Below the pieces are notes generated by a model, which saw only the letters and a list, made by a program, of their open reading frames with translations, made no database searches and had not been told where the DNA came from. Made by a program: the position numbers and the translations under genes. A DNA stretch of 9,173 nt from Draconibacterium sp. Lineage in GTDB: Bacteria > Bacteroidota > Bacteroidia > Bacteroidales > Prolixibacteraceae. The DNA lies in assembly GCA_030595485.1 (NCBI GenBank), contig JAUVDE010000111.1:1-9173 (forward strand), written 5' to 3'. This document shows positions 1-6,214 of the stretch, piece after piece. Position 1 is the first letter of the stretch. Each line of letters opens with the position of its first letter.

Positions 1-1068
1 GTCGCCCGGACGAAACTGGCTAACTCTTTCCATTAGTTCAGCTGATGTTTTAGTTGCTTGACCAGCCACACTTATAATAACATCTTCACTTTTAATTCCG
101 GCTTCTTTAGCGGCACCATTATCAGTAACTTCTGCAACAAATACACCTTCCACTTTATCTAAATCATGTTCTTCTGCAATTGCTGCGTCTACATTTCTAA
201 TGCTTACGCCCAAGAGTGCACGTTGTACTTCGCCAAATTCCTTTAAATCCTTAACAACCTTTTTGACAATGGTAACAGGCACTGCGAATGAATACCCAGT
301 AAAAGAACCGGTGCGAGAAGCAATTGCTGTGTTTATGCCAATTAGTTCACCTTTCTGGTTTACCAAAGCCCCACCGCTGTTGCCCGGATTTACCGCAGCA
401 TCAGTCTGGATAAAAGATTCAATGGCCATGGCATCACGATTAATACGCAAATTTCTTCCCAACGAACTAACTATACCTGCGGTAACGGTTGATGTTAAAT
501 TAAAAGGATTACCAACTGCTAAAACCCACTCACCAAGTTTTAATTCTTCTGAATTTCCAAATGTTAAAGGAGGCAGGTCTTCAGCATCAACTTTTAATAG
601 AGCAATATCAGTTGAAGGATCTCTACCCACTAAATGTGCATCAAACTCGCGGTTATCGTTTAATACAACTCTAATTTTTTGTGCGTTTTCAATTACGTGA
701 TTATTGGTAACGATATAACCATCATCTGAAAGAATAACGCCAGAGCCCGAGCCACTTGCAATTTGTGGTTCTTGTCTTCTGAAACCAAAAAACTCATCTA
801 AAAACGGATTGCCACTTGACCATTGACCATCACGAATGGACTGTGTCATGATATGAACAACAGAGTGAATAGAATTTTCGGCGGCGTATGTAAGATCGAC
901 GGTAGCCTGTTGGCCACCACTTGGCAACGATGCATATTTAATAGCTTGTTTTTCGGTAACAGTAATAACATCGGGTTTGTCGAAAAAAGTGCTGTAAGTC
1001 CATACAGCAATAAATGCACCTGCAATAACTAGTAAAAATGTAAACGATATATTCCTTACTTTCTTCAT
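1..1068 (-). CDS. htrA: HtrA/DegP-family (Do) periplasmic serine protease, C-terminus cut by window edge
   Basis: Envelope quality-control protease/chaperone that degrades misfolded periplasmic proteins. An open frame of 356 codons runs from ATG at 1068 to the left edge with no stop. Residues 7-26 are hydrophobic (signal peptide or membrane anchor; I see no clear cleavage site). The trypsin-like domain spans about residues 60-275 and carries a full catalytic triad: His124 in TNNHVIE, Asp154 in STDIALLKV and Ser231 in GNSGGAL. A glycine-rich stretch (ASGSGSGVIL, 104-113) precedes it, as is usual. A PDZ domain begins near residue 283 (RALLGVSI) and is still running at the edge (FRPGD). Family members commonly reach 450-500 residues with one or two PDZ domains, so perhaps 100-150 residues are missing. 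The start is supported by the hydrophobic N-terminus directly after it. It is separated from the LOG gene by 255 bp that carry its likely promoter and operators, so it is probably transcribed alone or first in its unit. Confidence 0.96.
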   Translation of the reverse strand, partial: MKKVRNISFTFLLVIAGAFIAVWTYSTFFDKPDVITVTEKQAIKYASLPSGGQQATVDLTYAAENSIHSVVHIMTQSIRDGQWSSGNPFLDEFFGFRRQEPQIASGSGSGVILSDDGYIVTNNHVIENAQKIRVVLNDNREFDAHLVGRDPSTDIALLKVDAEDLPPLTFGNSEELKLGEWVLAVGNPFNLTSTVTAGIVSSLGRNLRINRDAMAIESFIQTDAAVNPGNSGGALVNQKGELIGINTAIASRTGSFTGYSFAVPVTIVKKVVKDLKEFGEVQRALLGVSIRNVDAAIAEEHDLDKVEGVFVAEVTDNGAAKEAGIKSEDVIISVAGQATKTSAELMERVSQFRPGD

Positions 1069-1118
1069 GGTTGAAAATTTAATAATTGCGTTTTGTTTTT
1101 GAATCGTATTGACTAAAC

Positions 1119-1134
1119 GCAAATTTATTGCCAG
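1119..1134 (-). promoter_or_regulatory. Candidate sigma-54 (RpoN) promoter of htrA
   Basis: On the minus strand this reads CTGGCAATAAATTTGC. It matches the sigma-54 consensus YTGGCAC-N5-TTGC at the invariant GG (-24) and GC (-12) with exactly 10 bp between them, and the four preceding bases (AACA) also fit the mrNr extension. Mismatches are the C at the end of TGGCAC and the base after TTGC. The inferred transcription start is near 1107, leaving a leader of about 39 nt before the htrA ATG. The same bases contain TAAATTTG (1120-1127), which fits the Bacteroidota housekeeping -7 box TAnnTTTG, but no TTTG/TTG box sits 17-23 bp upstream of it. That makes sigma-54 the better reading, though not a proven one. 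Confidence 0.5.
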
Positions 1135-1175
1135 TGTTTTTGTAATAGAAGCTGTAAAGCCTGTATTTTGCATTA

Positions 1176-1204
1176 TTTAACAAGCCAATGCGACTTTTGT
1201 TAAA
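1176..1204. promoter_or_regulatory. Perfect inverted repeat upstream of htrA, possible activator site
   Basis: The arms TTTAACAA (1176-1183) and TTGTTAAA (1197-1204) are exact reverse complements around a 13-nt spacer. The centre (about 1190) lies about 83 bp upstream of the transcription start inferred for the sigma-54-like promoter, within the usual range for enhancer-binding-protein sites. The arms are AT-rich and no T-tract follows on the minus strand, so an operator is more likely than a terminator. Binding of any protein is inference. Confidence 0.4.
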
Positions 1205-1229
1205 AAGAGTAAATGTTTATGTTCATATT

Positions 1230-1256
1230 CTGAAAAAATGTCAGAACAGTTTGTCA
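1230..1256. promoter_or_regulatory. TGACA-type near-palindrome plus extra half-site upstream of htrA
   Basis: On the minus strand 1244-1230 reads CTGACATTTTTTCAG, one base away from the perfect palindrome CTGACA-TTT-TGTCAG. Another TGACA lies in the same orientation at 1256-1252, 13 bp away start to start. The cluster is about 125-150 bp upstream of the inferred htrA start. It could be a second operator for envelope-stress or heat control, but I cannot assign a regulator and the sites are short. Confidence 0.25.
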
Positions 1257-1294
1257 ATTTAGGTTTTAATTTTTTTATCAGTCGTTTATTTTGT

Positions 1295-1314
1295 CGGAAT
1301 ATTACAGAATTCCG
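1295..1314 (-). terminator. Weak hairpin after the LOG gene
   Basis: A 6-bp stem (CGGAAT/ATTCCG) with an 8-nt loop starts 10 bp after the LOG stop codon. On the minus strand it is not followed by a T-run (ACAAAATAAA follows), so it does not look like a standard intrinsic terminator. It may be a 3'-end stabilising hairpin or chance. No better terminator is visible for the LOG gene before htrA. Confidence 0.25.
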
Positions 1315-1323
1315 AAGCTAATT

Positions 1324-1905
1324 TTATTTCTCAGGAACCTTAAACCACTTGGTGTCTAGTTCAACTGCTTTGTAATTTAGAATATGTTCAAAAGCTTCTT
1401 CCGAGTTTTTTGCTTCGAAATAAAGTTCGCGATACACATCCTTAGCAAAGTCTTCGACGTATGAAAGCTTAAATTGTTTAAAAAGATTGTCGAAAAAATT
1501 ATTCGTATTGATAAATACAATTGGTTTTGTGTGGTACGAAAGTTGACGGAGTGTCATCACTTCCAGTATTTCTTCGAGTGTTCCGAAGCCACCCGGAAGT
1601 GCAATAAATGCATCCGACATATCGCGCATTTTTTCTTTACGTGTCATCATATCGGGAGTTATAATTACCTCGTGCGAATTATCCGATACCAACGATCTGC
1701 CAATCATTCGTTCCGGAATAATGCCAACTGTTTTTGCGCCATGTTCTCCGGCAGCCACTGTAATAGCTTCCATTAATCCAACATTGGCTCCACCATTAAC
1801 TAAAGTATGGTTTCCTTTTCCAATTATTTCGCCTAGCTTTTGTGCTTCGGTAAAATAAGCTTTGTTAATGGCGTTGCTCGATGAGCAGAAAACACAGATA
1901 TTCAT
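1324..1905 (-). CDS. LOG-family protein (TIGR00730 Rossmann-fold; nucleoside 5'-monophosphate phosphoribohydrolase)
   Basis: Cytosolic enzyme of the LOG (Lonely guy) family, whose characterised members cleave the N-glycosidic bond of cytokinin riboside 5'-monophosphates or AMP to release the base and ribose 5-phosphate. The 193-residue length is typical. The Rossmann start is MNICVFCSSS (1-10), then GGANVGLM at 38-45, the RK pair of the active site at Arg89-Lys90 (MTRKEKM), and the diagnostic PGGxGTxxE motif as PGGFGTLEE (104-112). All expected catalytic positions are present. It lies 167 bp downstream of gyrB on the same strand but behind a strong terminator, so it needs its own promoter or read-through. 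The only promoter-like box close by is TACATTTC (1918-1911, minus), one base off TAnnTTTG and without a -33 partner. The true bacterial substrate cannot be told from sequence; nothing nearby suggests cytokinin synthesis. Confidence 0.95.
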   Translation of the reverse strand: MNICVFCSSSNAINKAYFTEAQKLGEIIGKGNHTLVNGGANVGLMEAITVAAGEHGAKTVGIIPERMIGRSLVSDNSHEVIITPDMMTRKEKMRDMSDAFIALPGGFGTLEEILEVMTLRQLSYHTKPIVFINTNNFFDNLFKQFKLSYVEDFAKDVYRELYFEAKNSEEAFEHILNYKAVELDTKWFKVPEK

Positions 1906-1917
1906 TTTTTGAAATGT

Positions 1918-2065
1918 ATGAGTAGTCAGTAATTAGTAGTGAGAAAAAATCCGGGAATTACCCCGGATTTTAAATTATATAATTGAAGTTCAATTTTCAA
2001 TTTGGAAGAGAATGTGAATCGTAGTGAAAAAAATTAGTCTCAATACTCAGTTCTCACAATCTCAT
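1918..2065. repeat. Unit of about 148 bp with inverted TGAGTAn heptad-repeat ends, enclosing the gyrB terminator
   Basis: The left end on the plus strand (1919-1946) divides into four 7-mers: TGAGTAG, TCAGTAA, TTAGTAG, TGAGAAA. The right end on the minus strand (2064-2036) divides into TGAGATT, one extra G, then TGAGAAC, TGAGTAT, TGAGACT. Both tracts fit a loose TGAGTAn heptad and face each other, so the ends behave like a roughly 30-bp terminal inverted repeat with about two-thirds identity by eye. Inside are a perfect 7-mer duplication (TCAATTT twice, 1990-2003) and the gyrB terminator. No target-site duplication is obvious. It could be a decayed miniature mobile element or an intergenic repeat family; only the periodicity is directly seen. 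Confidence 0.45.
1944..1971 (-). terminator. Intrinsic terminator of gyrB
   Basis: A 10-bp perfect stem AAAATCCGGG (1946-1955) / CCCGGATTTT (1962-1971) encloses a 6-nt loop. On the minus strand it ends in a six-T run (opposite 1944-1949). It lies about 100 bp after the gyrB stop codon and 38 bp before the LOG start codon. It should end most gyrB transcription and separate the two genes. Confidence 0.88.
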
Positions 2066-2072
2066 TTCTAAT

Positions 2073-4043
2073 TTACGCATCAATATTTGCGTAGGTGGCA
2101 TGGTCTTCAATAAATTTTCTACGTGGTGGAACATCGTCACCCATTAACATCGAGAAAATGTGATCGGCTTCGGCAGCATTGTCGATAGTAACTTGTTGCA
2201 TGGTGCGTCTTGCCGGATCCATTGTAGTTGCCCAAAGTTGTTCCGCATTCATTTCACCCAAACCTTTGTAACGTTGTGTATGTACTCCAGCTTCATTTCC
2301 ATCGGCCCATTCGTTAATTAAAGCCAGACGTTGTTGGTCGTTCCATGCGTACTGCTCTTTTTTACCCTTTTTAATTAAATAGAGTGGTGGAGCGGCAATG
2401 TATAAGTATCCATTTGTAATCAGGTCATTCATGTACCTGAAAAAGAAAGTCATAATTAAAGTTGCAATGTGGCTTCCATCCACATCCGCATCCGTCATAA
2501 TTACAACTTTGTGGTACCTTAGTTTTGTCATATTCAGAGCCTTGGAATCTTCTTCGGTTCCGATTGTTACCCCAAGAGCAGTAAAAATATTTTTTATCTC
2601 CTCGTTTTCGAAAATTCTGTGAGGCATGGCTTTTTCCACATTCAGAATTTTTCCACGTAAAGGAAGAATAGCTTGTGTTCTTCGGTTACGGCCTTGTTTT
2701 GCTGTTCCACCTGCCGAATCTCCCTCTACAAGATATACTTCGCACAAAGCCGGATCTTTTTCCGAGCAGTCAGTAAGTTTCCCCGGAAGTCCTCCGCCGG
2801 TAAGTGCACTTTTACGTTGCACCATTTCGCGTGCTTTACGCGCTGCATGGCGAGCTTGTGCAGCAAGAATTACCTTCTGAACAATTATTTTTGCATCCTT
2901 TGGATTTTCTTCCAAATAATTTCGAAGCATTTCGCTAACCGCCTGGTCAACCGAAAGACTTACTTCAGAGTTTCCCAATTTCGTTTTAGTTTGACCCTCG
3001 AATTGTGGCTCCTGAACTTTTACTGAAACTACGGCGGTTAATCCTTCGCGGAAATCGTCTCCACTAATGTCAAATTTCATTTTTGCAAGCATGCCCGATG
3101 AGTCAGCATAGTTTTTAAGGGTTCGTGTTAAACCTCTCCTAAAACCTGTTAAATGCGTACCTCCTTCAATCGTATTAATGTTATTTACATACGAATGAAT
3201 ATTTTCGGAAAATGAAGTGTTGTATTGTAATGCGATTTCAACCGGTGAGCCACCTTTTTCTGAAGTAATGTGAATTACATCCTGAATCAGTTGTGTCCGT
3301 GTTTCATCAAGGTATTCAACAAATTCCTTTAATCCTTCTTCCGAAAAAAAGTTTTCAGATTTGAAATTTCCTTCCTCATCTGTTTCACGTTCATCAATAA
3401 TAGAAAGGTTAATTCCTGCATTCAGAAAAGCCAGTTCGCGCAAACGAGCCGCCAAAATTTCGTATTTGTATTTTTTTACCAGAAAAATAGATTCGTCAGG
3501 TTTAAACGTTACAATCGTTCCTGTTTTATCCGTTTCTCCAACAATTTTTGCTTCGTACAAAGGTTTTCCGATAGAGTATTCTTGCTGCCAAATCTCACCT
3601 TCGCGATGAATCTCTGCTTTTAAATGCGACGAAAGCGCATTCACACACGAAACACCTACACCGTGCAAACCACCTGAAACTTTATAGGAGTCTTTATCGA
3701 ATTTACCACCGGCGTGGAGTACAGTCATTACAACTTCCAAGGCCGATTTATTTTCTTTTGTATGTTTTTCGGTTGGAATACCACGACCGTCATCTTTAAC
3801 AGTAATAGAATTATCTTCATGAATAATTACATCAATATTATTACAATAACCGACAAGCGCTTCATCAATGGAATTATCAATCACCTCGTAAACCAAATGG
3901 TGCAATCCTTTTTCGTTGGTATCTCCAATATACATTGATGGACGCTTTCTTACAGCTTCCAATCCTTCAAGAACCTGAATACTATCCGCTGAATAGTTAC
4001 CGTTTCCTTCGTTCGATCTGCTTTCTTGTTCTAATTCACTCAT
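2073..4043 (-). CDS. gyrB: DNA gyrase subunit B
   Basis: ATPase subunit of gyrase, which with GyrA introduces negative supercoils into DNA. The 656-residue protein is full-length for the short GyrB type, which lacks the extra Toprim-region insertion of the 804-residue E. coli protein. The GHKL ATPase domain has the catalytic Glu53 and Mg-binding Asn57 (EVIDNSIDEA), DDGRGIP (84-90) and the glycine-rich lid KVSGGLHGVG (121-130). The transducer carries QTKTKLGN (351-358) with the ATP-contacting Lys353. The Toprim domain has EGDSAGG (440-446, Glu440), PLRGKILN (461-468) and the acidic DADVDG (518-523), followed by QRYKGLGEMN (590-599). The residue matching E. coli Arg136, a coumarin contact, is kept (Arg147), as is Thr176 for Thr165, so no drug-resistance substitution is seen there. 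GyrB is favoured over ParE on the QTKTKLGN and EGDSAGG contexts. It is preceded by a 381-bp spacer with promoter candidates and followed by its own terminator, so it is probably monocistronic. Confidence 0.99.
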   Translation of the reverse strand: MSELEQESRSNEGNGNYSADSIQVLEGLEAVRKRPSMYIGDTNEKGLHHLVYEVIDNSIDEALVGYCNNIDVIIHEDNSITVKDDGRGIPTEKHTKENKSALEVVMTVLHAGGKFDKDSYKVSGGLHGVGVSCVNALSSHLKAEIHREGEIWQQEYSIGKPLYEAKIVGETDKTGTIVTFKPDESIFLVKKYKYEILAARLRELAFLNAGINLSIIDERETDEEGNFKSENFFSEEGLKEFVEYLDETRTQLIQDVIHITSEKGGSPVEIALQYNTSFSENIHSYVNNINTIEGGTHLTGFRRGLTRTLKNYADSSGMLAKMKFDISGDDFREGLTAVVSVKVQEPQFEGQTKTKLGNSEVSLSVDQAVSEMLRNYLEENPKDAKIIVQKVILAAQARHAARKAREMVQRKSALTGGGLPGKLTDCSEKDPALCEVYLVEGDSAGGTAKQGRNRRTQAILPLRGKILNVEKAMPHRIFENEEIKNIFTALGVTIGTEEDSKALNMTKLRYHKVVIMTDADVDGSHIATLIMTFFFRYMNDLITNGYLYIAAPPLYLIKKGKKEQYAWNDQQRLALINEWADGNEAGVHTQRYKGLGEMNAEQLWATTMDPARRTMQQVTIDNAAEADHIFSMLMGDDVPPRRKFIEDHATYANIDA

Positions 4044-4176
4044 CTCTGTCTCTTAAATTTAATTCCTTTAAAATAAAATAGTTCCCCTCGTAAAAAAAGC
4101 TGCTTTGCTTTTGAAAGGAAACTAGTTGATTTTCAAGTTCTTACTTTGCTTTAAAAATGATCTAAAAATAACCTCA

Positions 4177-4205
4177 CAAAGATAAGAAAATTACCGGAAG
4201 TTAAA
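4177..4205 (-). promoter_or_regulatory. Candidate gyrB promoter (Bacteroidota type)
   Basis: TATCTTTG on the minus strand (4184-4177) matches the -7 consensus TAnnTTTG perfectly. The -33 box would be TTTA (4205-4202) at a 17-nt spacing, one base off TTTG and at the short end of the usual range. A start near 4170 would give a leader of about 127 nt before the gyrB ATG. Confidence 0.5.
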
Positions 4206-4239
4206 GTCTTTTTATAAGCTTTAAAGGTCTTATTTTTCA

Positions 4240-4271
4240 ACAAGATATTAACTTGAAACGAGCATGTCAAA
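4240..4271 (-). promoter_or_regulatory. Weaker second promoter candidate for gyrB
   Basis: On the minus strand TTTG (4271-4268), a 20-nt spacer, then TATCTTGT (4247-4240). The spacing and -33 box fit the Bacteroidota pattern well, but the -7 box deviates from TAnnTTTG at the last two bases. It could be a minor upstream start or chance in AT-rich DNA. Confidence 0.25.
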
Positions 4272-4368
4272 TGAGGTGTAAAAATAGGGATTATTAATGG
4301 CGAGTTACATCGAATACCTTTAATAAATATTTGATTTTAATGAGAGGAAAGACATAGGTTTTGAAATT

Positions 4369-4398
4369 AAAAAAAGGAAGCCGCGAAGCCTCCTTTTT
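4369..4398 (-). terminator. Intrinsic terminator of the TPR-barrel operon
   Basis: On the minus strand AAAAAGGAGGC (4398-4388) pairs with GCTTCCTTTTT (4381-4371) around the 6-nt loop TTCGCG, giving an 11-bp stem with a single G-U wobble, and runs into seven Ts (opposite 4375-4369). Read in the plus direction the wobble becomes an A-C mismatch, which points to minus-strand use. It starts 26 bp after the stop codon of the barrel gene. Confidence 0.9.
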
Positions 4399-4424
4399 AA
4401 TCCGAGTTGATTGATTGTTTTTAA

Positions 4425-6203
4425 CTAGAATGAGTAACTCACTCCGGCTAAAAAATTAAAGCTTTGAACCGGGTAACCAAACCATTGCTGGTATTTTTGG
4501 AACCCAAAGTTATTTAGTTGAGCAAATACCGAAAACTTGCTGGTTAACTGGTAATTACCTTTTACGTTTAAGTCGAATGCGGTGTCGAGGGAGTATGACT
4601 CATCTCTGGGATTATAATCGCTCACTGACAATCCAGTTGGTTTATAACTTGATTCCAAGAGTGCTTTTCGTTCACCTATTAAAAACACATCAGCAGAAAT
4701 ACTAAGTTGTTCCGTTACTTTGTAGTCAATGGAGAAATTGGCATCCCATGTTGGCATGTTCCAGGCCTCTGCTTGCTCATCCATGCTGTAGCTGTAATAG
4801 TTTATCGACGCTATTAAATCAAGTTTGTCTGAAGAAGCGTGAAACAGCTCTGCATTCAGTTTTAGGCGGTTCATGTTGTCATACAAAATATCGAAAGTAT
4901 TATCAATTATAAACGAATGATAACCAACATCATCGGCGGAGTAGTATTCGTTTAAATAATAAAATACCTGATCGTCGATAATGGAATAATCTGCTGAAAC
5001 CTTAAAGTTGGTCTTTTTAGATAATTTACCATCGAAACCTCCGTAAAATCGAATTTTTTCAAACGAGTTTTTTACATCGTGATCTGGATTCACAAAAGGA
5101 TTTTCGTAGGCTATTTTCGAATAATGATTGCTGTGGTAATCGCCATCAATTCCGGCAAAAATATTTATCAGTTCGGGAACCGGAGCCCAGTTGGCTCTAA
5201 CATTTGGTGTAACTTTGGCTTTTGTGTCTTTGTCGCTTTTTGCTACAAACCATGCATTTAAGCCCACTTTTATATTTGCTGTTTCGTTGCCAATATACCA
5301 GGCCGGTTTTAGGTAAAACCAGGTTTGTCCATTGTCGCCAAGTGTAGAATCGCCACGAGGCGTAATTTCATCGGCCATAACATATTGTATTCCGGCATCT
5401 AACAAACCAACTCCAATTTGGAAAGGTTGTCGTGTATTGGCTGATAAATGGGCAAAGTGTTCGCGTTGTTTCGTTTTAGTGCCAAAAAAGTGATAGTCGA
5501 AATTAAAACCAAAAGTAGCTTCGTCCATCTCAGCTGTCGGGTTTTTTAAACCAATATTAAACCCACCTTTGTTAAAAGCTTGTTTGGTTCCAAAGTAATT
5601 AATGCTTTGTTCGTCTTCCAAGAGAAATGTGGAAACGGCATCAAGCGGGTAACCATAGTATTCAAAAGCATCGTTTTTGTAATCTAAATTCACCGAAAGC
5701 ACTGAATTCTGAAATAAGTGTTTTACGTACAGTTCTATTTCATTTTTCATAAACGGTGCATCAACTTTGTCGCCACCTTCCAGTTCAATTTTCCCAAACG
5801 ATGATAGGTGCATGGCATGAATCCCAAAAATCGAATTCTTCGAATTTACATTGTTGAAAAACACTTCGCCATAAGGACGGTAATAACTTCCAACTCCGGC
5901 ACGTACCAAACCATAGCCGGTATCATTCGATTTTTTAGCCGTTTCAATAGTTGCCGCCTTTAGCGGATTAACCGAGAAAGTACTAAAAACAGGTTGGCTA
6001 TTTATGTTGTAATTGAATGTTGGCTTTTGGTGTTCTGTTTCGTCGATGGTGGGCATGCTGTTAAGCTTGTTGGCATCGGAAATGGTTGGCTTGTAGGCTT
6101 TGGTAACCTCCACTTCCTGTCGAAGCGTATCTTGCTGCGCCCAGGCTGTAGTAGCCGAAACCACAAACATGAACAGAAATATATATATGATTTGTTTAAA
6201 CAT
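4425..6203 (-). CDS. Outer-membrane beta-barrel protein of TonB-receptor-like type, no visible plug domain
   Basis: Secreted protein of 592 residues, probably inserted in the outer membrane. A signal peptide (1-22: Lys3, hydrophobic 5-19, A-W-A ending) precedes mature QQDTLRQ. A short conserved-looking segment follows (VEVTKAYKPTISDANK, 31-46) with the proline-rich stretch to about residue 75. From about residue 97 the chain shows repeated aromatic/hydrophobic alternation typical of beta strands separated by polar loops, and it ends in VSYSF with the C-terminal Phe used for barrel assembly. The last 45 residues resemble the C-terminus of TonB-dependent receptors, and relatives are often annotated that way, but I see no plug domain, and 592 residues is short for such receptors. 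It starts 11 bp after the stop of the TPR gene without a Shine-Dalgarno sequence, so the two are almost surely co-transcribed. Substrate and function are unknown. Confidence 0.88.
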   Translation of the reverse strand: MFKQIIYIFLFMFVVSATTAWAQQDTLRQEVEVTKAYKPTISDANKLNSMPTIDETEHQKPTFNYNINSQPVFSTFSVNPLKAATIETAKKSNDTGYGLVRAGVGSYYRPYGEVFFNNVNSKNSIFGIHAMHLSSFGKIELEGGDKVDAPFMKNEIELYVKHLFQNSVLSVNLDYKNDAFEYYGYPLDAVSTFLLEDEQSINYFGTKQAFNKGGFNIGLKNPTAEMDEATFGFNFDYHFFGTKTKQREHFAHLSANTRQPFQIGVGLLDAGIQYVMADEITPRGDSTLGDNGQTWFYLKPAWYIGNETANIKVGLNAWFVAKSDKDTKAKVTPNVRANWAPVPELINIFAGIDGDYHSNHYSKIAYENPFVNPDHDVKNSFEKIRFYGGFDGKLSKKTNFKVSADYSIIDDQVFYYLNEYYSADDVGYHSFIIDNTFDILYDNMNRLKLNAELFHASSDKLDLIASINYYSYSMDEQAEAWNMPTWDANFSIDYKVTEQLSISADVFLIGERKALLESSYKPTGLSVSDYNPRDESYSLDTAFDLNVKGNYQLTSKFSVFAQLNNFGFQKYQQWFGYPVQSFNFLAGVSYSF

Positions 6204-6214
6204 GATTCTGAATT

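Larger units (their letters stand above)
4044..4424. other. Intergenic region between the barrel gene and gyrB (381 bp, no gene)
   Basis: I find no convincing reading frame and no RNA gene here on either strand. In minus-strand order it holds the terminator of the upstream operon (4369-4398), an upstream promoter candidate (4240-4271), a better -7 box (4177-4184), and a small hairpin in the expected gyrB leader (4095-4112). The hairpin is AAAAGC/GCTTTT with a 6-nt loop, followed on the minus strand by a T-run. Its stem has only two GC pairs, so any attenuator role is speculative. The remainder is AT-rich sequence with no structure I can interpret. Confidence 0.7.

Noticed and set aside
200..700. 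Plus-strand open frame of 166 codons
   Set aside because: It lies wholly antisense to the htrA protease domain, whose catalytic motifs are unmistakable; its own translation has no recognisable domain.
1166..1190. Second sigma-54-like pair (TTGGC ... ATGCAA on the minus strand) upstream of htrA
   Set aside because: The GG-GC spacing is 13 bp, not the required 10 bp, and it overlaps the inverted repeat.
2673..3026. Plus-strand open frame of 117 codons, and other plus-strand frames inside gyrB and the TPR gene
   Set aside because: They are antisense shadows of strongly conserved minus-strand genes with no promoter, start context or domain of their own.
3560..3620. Possible natural coumarin-resistance substitution in GyrB
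   Set aside because: Counting against E. coli GyrB shows that Arg136 is conserved as Arg147; an apparent Gln replacement came from misaligning the neighbouring residue.
6170..6190. Run of alternating AT (atatatat) as a possible promoter or repeat
   Set aside because: It falls in the signal-peptide codons of the barrel gene (Ile-Tyr-Ile) and is explained by coding sequence.
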